64,000 nucleotides of DNA, from positions 38,413,501 to 38,477,500 of the forward strand of contig JBAIAC010000024.1 of NCBI GenBank assembly GCA_037349315.1. Reading direction: 5' to 3'. Positions within the stretch are counted from its first letter, which is position 1. The number at the start of each line of letters is the position of its first letter. The DNA is from Chelydra serpentina. Lineage: Eukaryota > Chordata > Testudines > Chelydridae. The notes under the pieces were generated by a model, which was not told the origin of the DNA, searched no databases, and saw only the letters and a program-made list of their open reading frames with translations. The position numbers were made by a program, and so were the translations under genes. This document shows, in pieces, positions 46,240-57,674 of the stretch.

Positions 46240-47149
46240 ATATAGAGAGACAGGGTTTTTTTTGGCTGATTTCTCCTTTCTCCATATTCCCACAGCGCCA
46301 ATTTATTGACTTAAGTGAACACATTTTTATAGAAGAATGCTGGTAACAGAGTCTTTACACTACCTCTAGTTACTCACTGATCTGCATTTGGCAGTAAAGT
46401 TAAACCTCTTATCTTGAGCTTTGATACAGTGACATTGTTATCCCAAAGTGAAATGAACATCCCTGATTTTTTCACGGCATGTAATTGTGCTGTAATTGTG
46501 TGGAACTGCTATTTGCAGTTCCACACAAGAGCCAGTCTCTCTTTCTATGTGTGGACAAACACACACACACATTCTGAAGGGGTCTGTGAACACCTTTACT
46601 TAAATCTGGGTTCCACTGTACCTGTTCCTCTGCCACTTGGTACAGTTTAACAGAACAATCAGTCTGGATAGTGCACACAGGTAAGTATATCAGCATACTG
46701 AAAACATATCTTAAACTAAACTATTTAGATTTCTGCAAAGATGATATTTAACATCATTCTCAACCAGCGAACATGAGACAGATGTGCACAACTTTGCAAG
46801 TGAGACTCATATTTTCCAGCCCAGTGGACATGGTTGCTGTCAAAGTATGCACCAGGCATGAAATCCTAGGCCAAGTGAAGTCAGTTGGAAACTTCCAGTA
46901 GATCTAGGATTTCACCCTTGGACTGTTGAGGAATGGTGTAGCTTAATCATCATACATAGGGCCTGATCCATAGCCTATTGAAGTCAAAACCACTAAAGCT
47001 CTCCAAGATATGTCCTACAGGGCTGTCAATCTATCACTCTTGAAAGGTGATACTCATATATTTACTCTGCCATGCTTTTACCCTCTACAACTCACTCATC
47101 ACATGCATTTATAGGATTAACAATACCTGCACTCCAGCTCCCAAAAGAA

Positions 47150-47480
47150 AACTGTCAGGGGAGCATGGAGAAGAGACGACTAACCTGGGCATAGAGAAAT
47201 AATTTCGGGACGTAGAAGTGGGAAGGGACTGTGGAAGGAATGCTGTAATAGAGAGGGGACAGACAGAGTGAGAGAAGATACTGAAAAAAAAATACAAGTA
47301 CACAAGAGAGATCAGAAAAGAAAAATATCTTGTAGGAAAAAGGGGGCTGTAGAGAAAATGTGAACTGAAAAATTTCAAAAGGATAAAAAAAATTCAAAAA
47401 AGTAAGAAAAAACTGCAGAGATCTAAAGATGAATCCGGATATAGAAGGAACAAAGGGAAGAGAAAAAGAAAAAATGAGAC
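47150..47480. repeat. Purine-rich tract
   Basis: For about 330 bases the plus strand is dominated by A and G, with many 'gagaga', 'aaaaag' and 'ggaag' runs. There is no clear repeat unit. The minus-strand frames full of Phe/Ser/Leu are a result of this skew. Confidence 0.6.
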
Positions 47481-48391
47481 ACATAACTAGCTTTATTTTA
47501 TCAAAACTTTGCTTTCCATAACCTTTTTACTCTGCCGTTTAATGGTCCTTTTAATGTTTCTAGCACGCGCACACACACACACACAAAAAATGTGAAGGTT
47601 GTCCTAGTTTTGGATGAGGAGAGGCAACTCCCCCTTTTCCGGACTCAAACCTTGTTATCACCTTCATTTTCCTTTTGAAAAACTGACTGTTCGCTCTCAT
47701 ATCTATGTTTCTGACCCACCTGCCTATCCTTTTTGGCATTACGATGCTATTTTAAGTAAGCTGTATATGGCAAAAGTAGAAGAAAGTGTCCCAGAAAAAG
47801 GAGGGGAACACATTTTCTTCCCTGAACTGACCTTCAGACAGGATATAAGAGTACAAAGAGCTTATAATTGGATCCTGCGGTCCCCACTTGAAAGAAACAC
47901 AGTAATTTTGTATATAATTTTCCTCTGAGTTGTAGTTACATCATCTATATAGTTGCTTCATAACAAACAGCAGTCTTGATAAAAATTTTTTTTTTTTTAA
48001 ATTGAAAATGCCTGAAAGTTAAACTTTAAACAAACTGAGAAATTCCTCCATGCATTATTCATATGTGAATATTTAAGAATACAGTATGAATTCATTAAAA
48101 CTTATCCTCTCCTGATAATTAACAATAATGCAAAATCAATATGTTTGATTAAGTGTTCTACTAAATTGTATTATTGTACCATCTGCCATTTGAATTGCCT
48201 GACCTGGTTGGAAGGACAGGGCTGGCTTTAAAAAAAATGCAATTTTAATTACATCGGAATTACAAAACAAATGATTTCTTGGGAATATTTTATGACTTGC
48301 AGCAAAGCATCTTTTCAGTATTTATGGAGGTCATAACCTACAGAAGTTTTCAATATTTTATTAATGATCACTTTGGGAAAGATGCCTAGTT

Positions 48392-48421
48392 TTAACTCAG
48401 AGAATTAATTCTCTGAGTTAA
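48392..48421. repeat. Perfect 30-bp palindrome
   Basis: TTAACTCAGAGAATT is followed directly by its exact reverse complement with no loop. It is in an AT-rich intron and not attached to any recognised element. Confidence 0.95.
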
Positions 48422-48554
48422 CTGCAGTGTCTTTTCCCTAGGTTGGCAAAGCTTGAAAACTTTGTCCAATTTTGCAGGTGGCTTTCATCCATCTAGTGCA
48501 GTGATCTGAGAACAGCATAATCAGAAGACTGTAGTCTACATACTAATTGCTGAG

Positions 48555-48695
48555 ACAAGGTGGGTGAATTTATTGGGCCAATTGCTGTTGGTGAAAGAGA
48601 AAAGCTTTTTAAGCTCCACAGAGCTTTTCTTCAGATCTCACCCACTTTGTCTCTCCAATATCTTGGGACCAACACGGCTACAACACCACAGCAAA
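48555..48695. repeat. Interspersed repeat ending in a conserved phrase
   Basis: 'gggaccaacacggctacaac' near 48664-48683, preceded by 'gaaagagaaaagctttttaa', matches a phrase I recall as recurrent in turtle and crocodilian DNA. Class not assigned. Confidence 0.45.
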
Positions 48696-49729
48696 ATACT
48701 AATTTCTGAGTCTCCAAAAGCAGCTTTAAATATGCAGGTCATTTCCTCAGAAGACAGAAACCATGGAGACCCCGCTGAGCGGGAGTAATCAATATCCCTG
48801 AATGCTGCAGAGATCTCCTGCATAGACCTTTGCAGCTCCGACGTGAGGGTTATTATTTATTTGTATTACAATAGTGGTTAAGGCACCAATTGAGAGTGGT
48901 GCCCCATTTTGCTAGGAGCTATATATACTTATAAGGTAAGAATCCCTGACCTGAAGAATTTACCATGTAAATAGACAAAGCAGGCAACAACAACAACAAA
49001 AAAAGTATTATCCCCATTGTATAGATGAGGAATTGAGATGCATAGATATTGAGTGACTTGTCCAAGATCAGACAGGACATCTGTAGTAGAACCAGAAATT
49101 GTATCCATATCTCCAAAGGGTCATTCCAGGGTGTTAACCACAAAACTTCCCTTCCTCCCCAATTCAGGATGGGATTGGGATTTGACAAGTGGACTTTTGT
49201 ATTGTGTGGATTCACTGGGCACAAAATCCCATGTAGGATGAGCAAAAGCACCCCAACACATCCAATACTCCTCCCCCTAGAATCCATGCTGCTCTGCCCA
49301 TCTCATTCCTTGTTACATATTAGACTAGACACTTGTGCCTTAGGATGGATATACTAGCAGTATATGATCCCATAAATGGTCCTGCAGAAAACAAAAGTCC
49401 CTTTTCTTCTCTTACATCTTTAGAGCATTTGCTCTGTGGTGGAAAACAAGCTTGCTTTTGTTTTGGGGGGTGGGGGGGGAGATGTAGGGAAACAGAAAAA
49501 ACAAACCTATTTGCCTTTTTGAGGTTGTTTTCTGAATGTGATTTTTTTTAAAGTAATCATAATGAGAGCCACATGAAAATCTCTTGGCTCGCTGTGTTCT
49601 TTAGAAACCAAACAACATTTGCAGGTTTTAGAAGTTATATTGAGATGTTTCAGGATCATCAAGTTTTGTTCTTTAGATGTCAACTATAAATCATATTTTG
49701 AAAAGTCATCTGTGGATGCTTAGTGTAGA

Positions 49730-50364
49730 CAGTAAAACCTCAAAGATCCGAACACCAGAGATGCGGACTGACTGTCAACCGGACACCATGGGGAACTGGA
49801 AGAAAGCGATCAGACAGGAGCAGAGACAAAAAAAAAACCCCAAACACTGTACTGTACTGGGCCTGTACTGCATCTTAAAGATAGGCACATCTGGCCTGCC
49901 TGTCCCCACACCCACCCTCTACTCGCCACAGCACAGGGCAGTCACAGGAGATAGAGAAGGCTGTTTTCCCCTCTCCTTCCCCCCTGGCTGGGAGGGAGAC
50001 AAGCTTGCAAGTTCAGAGCCTGGGAAATAAATTTCCTGAGCTGCTACTGAAACCTGGCCTGGAGTGTAAGCTGCTGAAGCCTGAGCTCCTGCCTGCACGC
50101 TGCGCTCTGGGGAAGCAGCTCAGTTTTAAAGAGCCACAGTCTGCACCGCGCGGCCACTGACACTGCGGTGCCCCAGGGTGCCTCACTCACCACCCTTGCA
50201 GCCAGGGGGCTAGAACCAGCTGCCTGTCCCCACCTCCACTCGCGGGGCAGCCAATGCAGAGCTGTCAGCCCTGCTCTGAGCAGTCCGCCCTGAGGAGCAG
50301 CCCATAAAGCATGCTCAGAGTTACGAACAACCTCCATTCCCCAGGTGTCGCTGAGCTTCTACTG
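49730..50364. mobile_element. Tc1/mariner-Tigger-like MITE, long copy
   Basis: Starts CAGTAAAACCTCAAAGATCC and ends 'gctgagcttctactg', the inverted counterpart. 'cagagttacgaacaacctcc' near the right end is identical to the copy at 27481-27797. The 635-bp interior is GC-rich. The flanking TA is not intact. Confidence 0.75.
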
Positions 50365-51589
50365 AATCAAAGCTGCCTAAAATGACTCATTTTAATATGG
50401 GGTTGTTTGTTGTTGGGTTTTTTTTTTTGTTTTTTGTTTTTACACACTGCACCATGCCTCCAACACTAAAAGCAAATAGCTAATCTTTTAAGGCCAATGG
50501 AGTTGTGTCTGATTACTCCAGCAGTGAATTTTTCCCCTGGTTTACAGTTTTGGGTAAGGATATAAGTTTGGTGGGATCATCTTTGTCCTACGTGTGTGCA
50601 TTAGCAAAAAATCCACCCCAGTTTGACAGAACTGGCAGCCCAGCAGATATCTGCCAGGTTATTACTGAGGTACATTTGTTTTGATACTTAGAAGAAAAAG
50701 TAAGATGTAAAGTGGATTGCTCGGGCACAGCTTTGACTCTGGACTGTGAAAGCCGTACATAGCGATATTCAAGACATCGCATATAGTCCTTCTCTCACCA
50801 CAGGAGTGACTGCACACCTCTTACTAAGGCGTGGCTTATCTGAATGGTGTCAATAAATAGAAGCAAAAGATGGTACCGCAAACTCTGAAAATAACCACCA
50901 CTAATTTAAAGTAACTGGATGGGTACTTTGTGGATCTTATTCCTAGCCTAATACATACAATTGTTTCTACCTTGACATTTCTTTAATAGAAACAAGAACA
51001 AATAGAGCCTTGTTCATTTCACAATGTTGGGAGAGGGGGGGGGGTTAATTTTTATTATTGTTTATCATTGGGTTTGTGTGATAGAGAGCAAGTACATAAT
51101 AATACAAGTGTCAGAGTAAACTCTCCTGACAAAATATTGCATTTAACATTTTAAACACAGTAGACTGGAAACTCTCTTAATTTTTCCCCCAACTATAACT
51201 AACATATCTGCCCTTTTCTTGGTCTTTGCAGCATGCTGACTAAGCTTAGTTAAGTGAGCAACTTTGGTCACAATTCAAGTACAGATACATAGCTTTCTGC
51301 TACTTATGTGCTGGAAACATTATCAGAAGTTAATGCAGGTCCTAAATCAATAAAATAGTATCAACATAAATAACAGTAATTTGAATGTAGATAGGGCTTG
51401 TCATTTTCAAAGCCATTTGCAAACAATGCATCTTTCCTTCCAACACAGCTCTGATGTAGGTTAGGGTATTAGAGCTGATTGGAAAATTAAAACAAATATA
51501 AAATTAATAGGAACCAGCAATGACATTCCATGAAAACTTTCACAACTGTTTGCCCCTATCCTCCAAAACAATCCTAATTATTATCTATG

Positions 51590-51725
51590 TATCACAGATG
51601 AGAAAATTAAGAAAGAAATTAAATGACTTGCCAAGTTCATAAGAGAAGTCACTGACATTACAAGGATTAGAAACTCAGAATTACTAACTCCTAGTCCTTT
51701 GCTCAGGCCATTAGATTATGCCTTT
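51590..51725 (+). mobile_element. Old MIR/L2-like fragment
   Basis: 'acagatgagaaaattaag', 'aaatgacttgccaagttcat' and 'aggattagaaactcagaatt' follow the same phrase order as 49009-49105 and 37255-37400. Diverged. Confidence 0.55.
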
Positions 51726-53504
51726 GTCTACCTTCATTAGCCTTAGTATGTGGTTTTTGTGAGCACACAAAAAAGCATTGACGTTGAAACTTTTTATGCA
51801 GCACTTGTTTTTATGACTTAAGACAACATTAGATAAAATGAGAGATATTGGGCCTAATTTTGAAAAGCATCCTATGGGATGTTGCATCCGCAATTTTGTA
51901 GGTGCAAATTATTGTGGGGATATTTTATAGCAGTTAGATTTCTAAGTGCTTCATTGTGTCTGTAGATCAGGTAGAGTCAGCAGAGAATGTACTGTGGAAT
52001 GCTACCACAATAATTCACACCCAGAAAACTAGGGGCAAAAGATCAGAGACTAAATTAAAAATCAGGGTGTGTCAAAAAATGTTTTTAATAGAAAATGTAC
52101 CGGCAAATAAACTTGTTTAATTGGCTACGTGGAAAAGGCAAACTTCGGTATATATCTAATTTGGATTCAAAACCAAACATTAAGAAAAAAGATCTCATCT
52201 TCTATTTTAAAAGGGTATTTAATTAACTATTGATTTATACTCAATTATTCAAGGTAACAATGATTAATATTGATGGCATAGATATTTCACCACCACTATT
52301 GCCCAAATCAAAGGACATGTTAGAAGCTTGTTACAGTAGAATAAGCAACACCCAGCATCTTTATCTTTAAATAAGACAGTACTTTGTATTTGATCTTTGC
52401 TACTGCTATGATTAAGTTAACACTACATAAATTGTATGATTATATATAAACATTTTTGTCTTCATTATAACAGACACTAAAATTGAATATTTGGTTCTTT
52501 GAATATTGAAAAATTTAGTTTACCATTCTGGATTGGGTACCATTGTATGCAGTATTATCCCACACTGTAAATCTCATCAAATTTACTTTATTGTTTATTA
52601 TTCCTGTTAGTTTATATTCATCATGTAAAAGTAGCCCAATGTACTTTACTAAAGAACACTGAAAAGCAGAGATACAGTCTTCCTCTTCATGATATCCTGA
52701 ATATTCTGCATTAGTTGAACTTTAATAATCAGTTGAGACACTTATTGAACAGAAACTGTGGATGCTTTTCAATGTTATATCAATTGGTCGAAAAGAAAGA
52801 ATAATTGAGAAAGGTGTCAAGTGAAAAACTTGGATAGATGTTGCCTTTTGGTTATTTTCATATTATTACATACTGGGGAGGAAGCGCACCAACATCATCA
52901 TTTGATTTCTTTGTATGCACCGACTTAGAAAGGACATTTAAGGGTGTAAACAACTCATGGTGCTTGGGATGGTTGGACTTTTTTGTTGTTGTTTTGGCTT
53001 AAGGGGAGGGTGTTAAGAGGGGGGTAGATAAAACATAACTTGGTTTTTGACAAATCAAAATTATTTTTAGAAACACTTTGGGTCAGACATGTGTAAAGCT
53101 GATGAAAATCACCATACAGCCTTGGTAAAGCTATGACAGAGAGCTTTACCAAATAACATTTGAGAATCTGGGCCACCTGTTTGGGTTTTAGCTATCATGG
53201 TATTTTTACATTAAAAGAATTGAAGCATTTATAAATCTATGAATGTAAAGAACAATTAGCATATCTCACAGTGGAAAGACTGTGAATAATTTGTTTTTCT
53301 ACTTTGCCTCCTTTAGGGTGTTCTCTGGATGTTACATGCTTAAGCAATATATAATATTGTTCCAAATCCTGGAGGCCTTACACTAGATCCAATCATGTTT
53401 TCCTTTACTCAGGGCAAATTCCTAATGATTGCATGGGAATTCTGACCCAGTTAGGAGTGCAGGATCAGTCCCTTTGTCCCCTTTAAAGTAAAACTAAAAT
53501 AAAC

Positions 53505-53612
53505 AAAGATCTGCTCTAGGAATTACTTGGAGGAAGCTCTATTGTCTGTATTATACAGGAGGTCAGACTCGGTGATCACAATGGTCCCTTCTGGCTTTTG
53601 AATCTATGAAAA
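53505..53612 (+). mobile_element. CR1 LINE 3' end fragment
   Basis: 'caggaggtcagactcggtga' followed by 'tcacaatggtcccttctggc' and 'ttttgaatctatgaa' is the terminal CR1 3' UTR. Confidence 0.8.
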
Positions 53613-54457
53613 TATTCCATTAGAATGGGAATATAATCTATAGCATATTCTACTCTATAATATAATCTAGAATTTACAGTGAGACAATAGCACGGTATGC
53701 CTATACACACCCTTATAGGGGAATGTTTCAATCCAGTTTTGCTTGTTTAATGGAAAGAAAAAGCCTAGTGACCCTTCCTCCCTATCTTCAGTAGATATCT
53801 TAGGTATTTCTAAAGTGTCTATCGCCTTGGTACCTAAGCACCATACACAATTAAGAAGAAATACATAGGTCTGTAACGAAAATGGTGCCCTTTCTCTCTG
53901 TTCTCACATTGACATGGTGTGTGAATTTAAACTAACATCGTTTAACACCCATAGAGCATGGGTTTTCCCATGCCATATTCCCTATTGCTTTTTGTTTATC
54001 TTCCAGAACATTAATACATAAAAGTCACTCAATATCAGGGGCAGTTCTGTTTCTCATACAGTTCTATTCATTTCACGTCATCGTGTTGCATTTTTAATTG
54101 CCATTCATGTTTTTCAAGAGCCCTGTGATGTTAGCATACACATTGTCCTTTCAAATAAGGCACTCACCAAGCATTCCAGTTCAATGAATAATAATAAAGG
54201 CACTTACAAACAGTAGGTATTAAGTAACTTAGTATTCAGTTGTCTGAAATGGAAGATAATATTCTCTAAGGTTACAGCAAAAAAAAAATATGGGAAAATA
54301 GCTAATGATAAAAAATAGTAAACTGCAATTGTTTGGAAACTGGAAATACATATCTATTTACATCTCTAAGGAGAAAAAAAAATAAGTTCAAAGCTTTCTG
54401 TAACAAATGAACTTAAGCTTATTCTGCTCTTCTTCTATTTTTCCCCTTGTCCTGTAG

Positions 54458-54684
54458 CAAATGTATGCGACAAAGAACTACTGCAATGCCAGAATGGAGG
54501 AACATGCCTCAAAAACATGCGATGCCAGTGCCCTCCAGCCTACACTGGCATTTTGTGTGAGAAGTTGAAGTGTGAAAGGGATCCAGGAGGTTGCAGCCAA
54601 AATTCCGGCAACGTGGCAGTATCACATGGCCCTCTATTACCGCTGACTGCTCTACTAGGAGTAACTGGGCTTTTCATATTCTAG
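54458..54684 (+). CDS. NTNG1: NTNG1 terminal exon: EGF-like module and GPI signal
   Basis: After a pyrimidine tract ending TTGTCCTGTAG, the exon encodes about 75 residues to the TAG at 54682-54684. NVCDKELLQCQNGGTCLKNM and RCQCPPAYTGILCEKLKC form a six-cysteine EGF-like module plus two further cysteines. These match the netrin-G1 C-terminus (NVCDNELLHCQNGGTC..., recalled) better than netrin-G2. A short polar stretch (QNSGNVAVSHG) and a hydrophobic tail (PLLPLTALLGVTGLFIF) follow, as expected for a cleaved GPI-anchor signal. The attachment site is probably among the small residues about 20-25 from the end. The first codon is split. It becomes Pro after the exon ending at 12463, or Ala after either of the exons ending at 1834 or 6692. 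The mature protein would sit on the outer face of the axonal membrane. Confidence 0.97.
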
Positions 54685-55680
54685 GCTCTGTCTGGTTGAT
54701 GGCATCGCGTTCAGACTGCTTCAGAAGGAATGTGCCACAAAAAAGCAAAACAAAACCCAAGCATTTGCTACTAAAATTTTAAAAAAGAAAAAGAATAAAA
54801 CCACGTATAAACTAAGAAGGCCCAACTGAACTAAGCCATATTAATCAATTATGGACAGCACTCTGAGTCAAAAGACTGTTAATTTCTGACTCAAGACAAG
54901 TTGGCAGCTGCCAAGTCTGTTACTACAAACAACAATGCCAGCTGCAAAGAGTACACAGGATTGAAAAGGCTTTCACAAGCCCCCAAAATGGAAAATAAAA
55001 AACATTTGCCACTTCGATATGGTGCGCTACTGTACCTCTGCCCAGTGTGTGGACCAACCAAATAGAGGCATTCTTTGCTGTCAGTGCATTGTGGGTATAA
55101 GGAAATCTGTTAAAGCTGCCATATTGGCCTGCTTCAGTCCCTAAATCCCTTCCAACCTGTGCTTTAGTGAACGTTGCTCTGTAACCCTTGTTGGTTGAAA
55201 GGTTTCTTTGTCTGATGTTAGTGATGCACATGTGTAACAGCCCCCCTCAATAAAACTCAAGACAGTCATATCCTTGTATATTTTAGCAGCACCGCATCAG
55301 TAAGATGCTGTGTTCATCTACTGTACAAGAGTGGCTATAGGACAAAAAGTGTATTTATCCTTTTGTATTCAAATGAAGTTATTTTTCTTGAAATAATGTA
55401 CAATGTAGATTTTTTGTATTATTGACAGTTTGTGTTACCAGACAATTTATTAATGTATTTAATTCTAATCGGATAAGAAAAATATTACTTTTTATTTAAT
55501 CTTTCTTTTTTTTCCTTTTCTCCTTTCATTTAATTGTGCAGAGATTTCTCTGTATGGGCAACGTGCTGGCATCAAAGAATATCAGTTTACATATATAACA
55601 ACTGTAATAAGATTCCACCAAAGGACATTCTAAATGTTTTCTTGTTGCTTTAACACTGGAAGATAAAAAAAAATAAAAAT
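54685..55680 (+). other. NTNG1: NTNG1 3' UTR (extent uncertain)
   Basis: This follows the stop codon. Possible polyadenylation signals are AATAAA near 54795, 55249 and 55672, with another at 55855-55860. Without transcript data the used site cannot be chosen; the A/T-rich stretch at 55660-55680 is a reasonable end for a longer form. No coding potential. Confidence 0.55.
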
Positions 55681-57660
55681 TCCTGCATAAACAATTTCAG
55701 GAATTTGTATTGCAGTTTCTTAAGACCATTTTTAAAAATTATTTTCCTTGATCATTTGACCGTCTGCTATATGGATGAAATACAAATTCAGTATCAGAAT
55801 TTAGTTCACAATGAAGTCTGATTAACATGTTTTCTTCTCTATCAAACCACTCTGAATAAAAAGATACCTTTTGTTTAAGGAAAATGTTATAAAAACCCTA
55901 AATCTGTATTCACTCTAGTCATTACCAGAATTATTCCAAGGCTAATTTACAAAAGTATTAAAGAATATTTTCTTTAAATCATGCAACTTTTCTGGATTGA
56001 CAGTAATGAAGTCATTATAGCCCCTGCTTAAATGTATCTCCTAAAGCTTCATTAAAATGAAATATTTATTTATATAGAAATATTAGTCTGCCTCAGAAAC
56101 TGGAAAAGCAATGATAACCCCCTACACACACACAAAAAGAAAGTGCAGTGATTCAACTTTGAATAAAGTCAGATTTAGTATTTAGAGGGAATGTCAAAAT
56201 ATACAGCAGCAAGTAGAAAAAAAAAGTGCTGTTCCAGCAAATAAAAGTTTGTTTTAAGTATTGCTCGAGGTGTAATAAATTCTTGTTTCTATCTTTTATT
56301 AGGCCAATTACTGAGTGTGACAGAAAGGGATGGAGAGAAAAGTACAAGTAAACCAAAACCATGGCAATGTTTCAGAAACAAGGAAAATCAAAAGGCAGCA
56401 ACACTGTGTGGATTCATTTCCTAGCAGATTTTCATCATACATAATGTAAATATTTTACCAATATGATAGCCTAGAATGGAAAACAATTAATCAGCACAGG
56501 CAAAAATCCTAAGGACAATAGATTCTACTTGGCTACTTACTCCCCTGTGATGAACAGACTGTGAATTTGGGAATTACCTTCGATAGCCTCTCCGCCTCCG
56601 GGGTGGGGGGGGGAGGGGAGCCCATTGTTGGCAGATGCCTTGTAGGAATATTACATGAGGGAACAGCATATCTTAACAGTTTTTGTTTCTAGAAAAACCC
56701 ATCTGGAGATTACTACCTGTTTACCTGTATTGCAATTCGTTCAATATACCACCTCAGCCCTGCCTATGGAATGTTTGCTAATCACACAAGCAATCTCTTT
56801 TAGTTTACAAAACAAGGATGAGATAAATTAAAGGTTGGGCTGTGTGCCAGCATGGCCTATGTGAAATTGTAGATTTATATTAGATGCATACTCAAGACAA
56901 TAAACAGAAAATTAAATTGCAGAGTCACCAAGGAATATAAATGCAAATATAGGTGACATACAGATCTGAAGATTACTTATAATTAAATGGATTTCTAATA
57001 TTAAAATGTGGAATTTAAGTTGTCTTGAAGTTTATTAGCCCAGACCAAATGCAGACCATGTAATTATTGGAAAAGATGCACTTTAACTGTCATTATACAG
57101 TCAAGGCTTTGTGAAAGTGCTCAGGAAGCATGTTGTGCATGTCTGATTATACAGAACTCTGCCAGACAATACTAAAGTATAATGAATATCAGACCTAAGA
57201 TCAGCTCATCTGCATTTCAATTTCATGTAGGTACGATCATCTAAAACTATGTGGAATACACAGCTTTCTATATATTTATATAGCATTTTCTGCATTTCAC
57301 CACATAAGTGAGCCTGCTTTTAATAAAACGCCAATTTTAGGTACATATCCAATGGAAAGTGAATTTTCTTTTCGATCACCATTTTCATCTAACCTCATTA
57401 TTTTTGCCATTGTATACACTGTAAAGGAACCGCAGTACCTGAAGATTTTTGAACGTGAGTTCTGCTATAATATTCAGAGTATATGAATAATTATATAATG
57501 CACATACACACAATGAGATTTCCACACTGCTCTGTATTGGTTTAATTCAGATTCCATTGAAGTCAATGAGGAATTTAGGGAGGCAGATTGTATTTCCCAT
57601 ATTGAAAATTGGTCAGAACAACACTCATCTTGCTGAAAATGCCATGGGATCTTTCAATGA
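55681..57660. other. Region downstream of NTNG1
   Basis: AT-rich DNA, possibly including the end of a longer 3' UTR. A G-rich run lies at 56600-56618. I see no gene and no recognisable element. Confidence 0.6.
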
Positions 57661-57674
57661 CCACAAGTAGTCAT

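Larger units (their letters stand above)
12464..54457 (+). other. NTNG1: NTNG1 last intron, 42 kb, rich in mobile elements
   Basis: It starts GTAAGT at 12464 and ends TTGTCCTGTAG at 54457. No host exon is supported inside it. Most recognisable content is mobile DNA, listed separately. Stretches in which I see nothing beyond simple repeats are about 12.5-13.9, 15.9-18.6, 25.1-25.66, 28.0-29.6, 36.2-37.0, 37.4-38.4, 42.3-43.3, 44.0-45.3, 50.4-53.5 and 53.6-54.4 kb. Short tandem runs include a CA/GC run near 17615-17640, GTTT and AATA runs near 17760-17850, AT near 44985, GA near 45690-45740 and CA near 47565-47585. Confidence 0.8.

Noticed and set aside
47109..47484. Phe/Ser/Leu-rich minus-strand frames resembling membrane proteins
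   Set aside because: They result from the pyrimidine-rich complement of the purine tract and have no start or splice support.
1775..54684. Assignment of the exons to NTNG2
   Set aside because: The linker exon, the LE2 wording and the terminal exon fit netrin-G1 better as recalled. Only LE3 looks intermediate.
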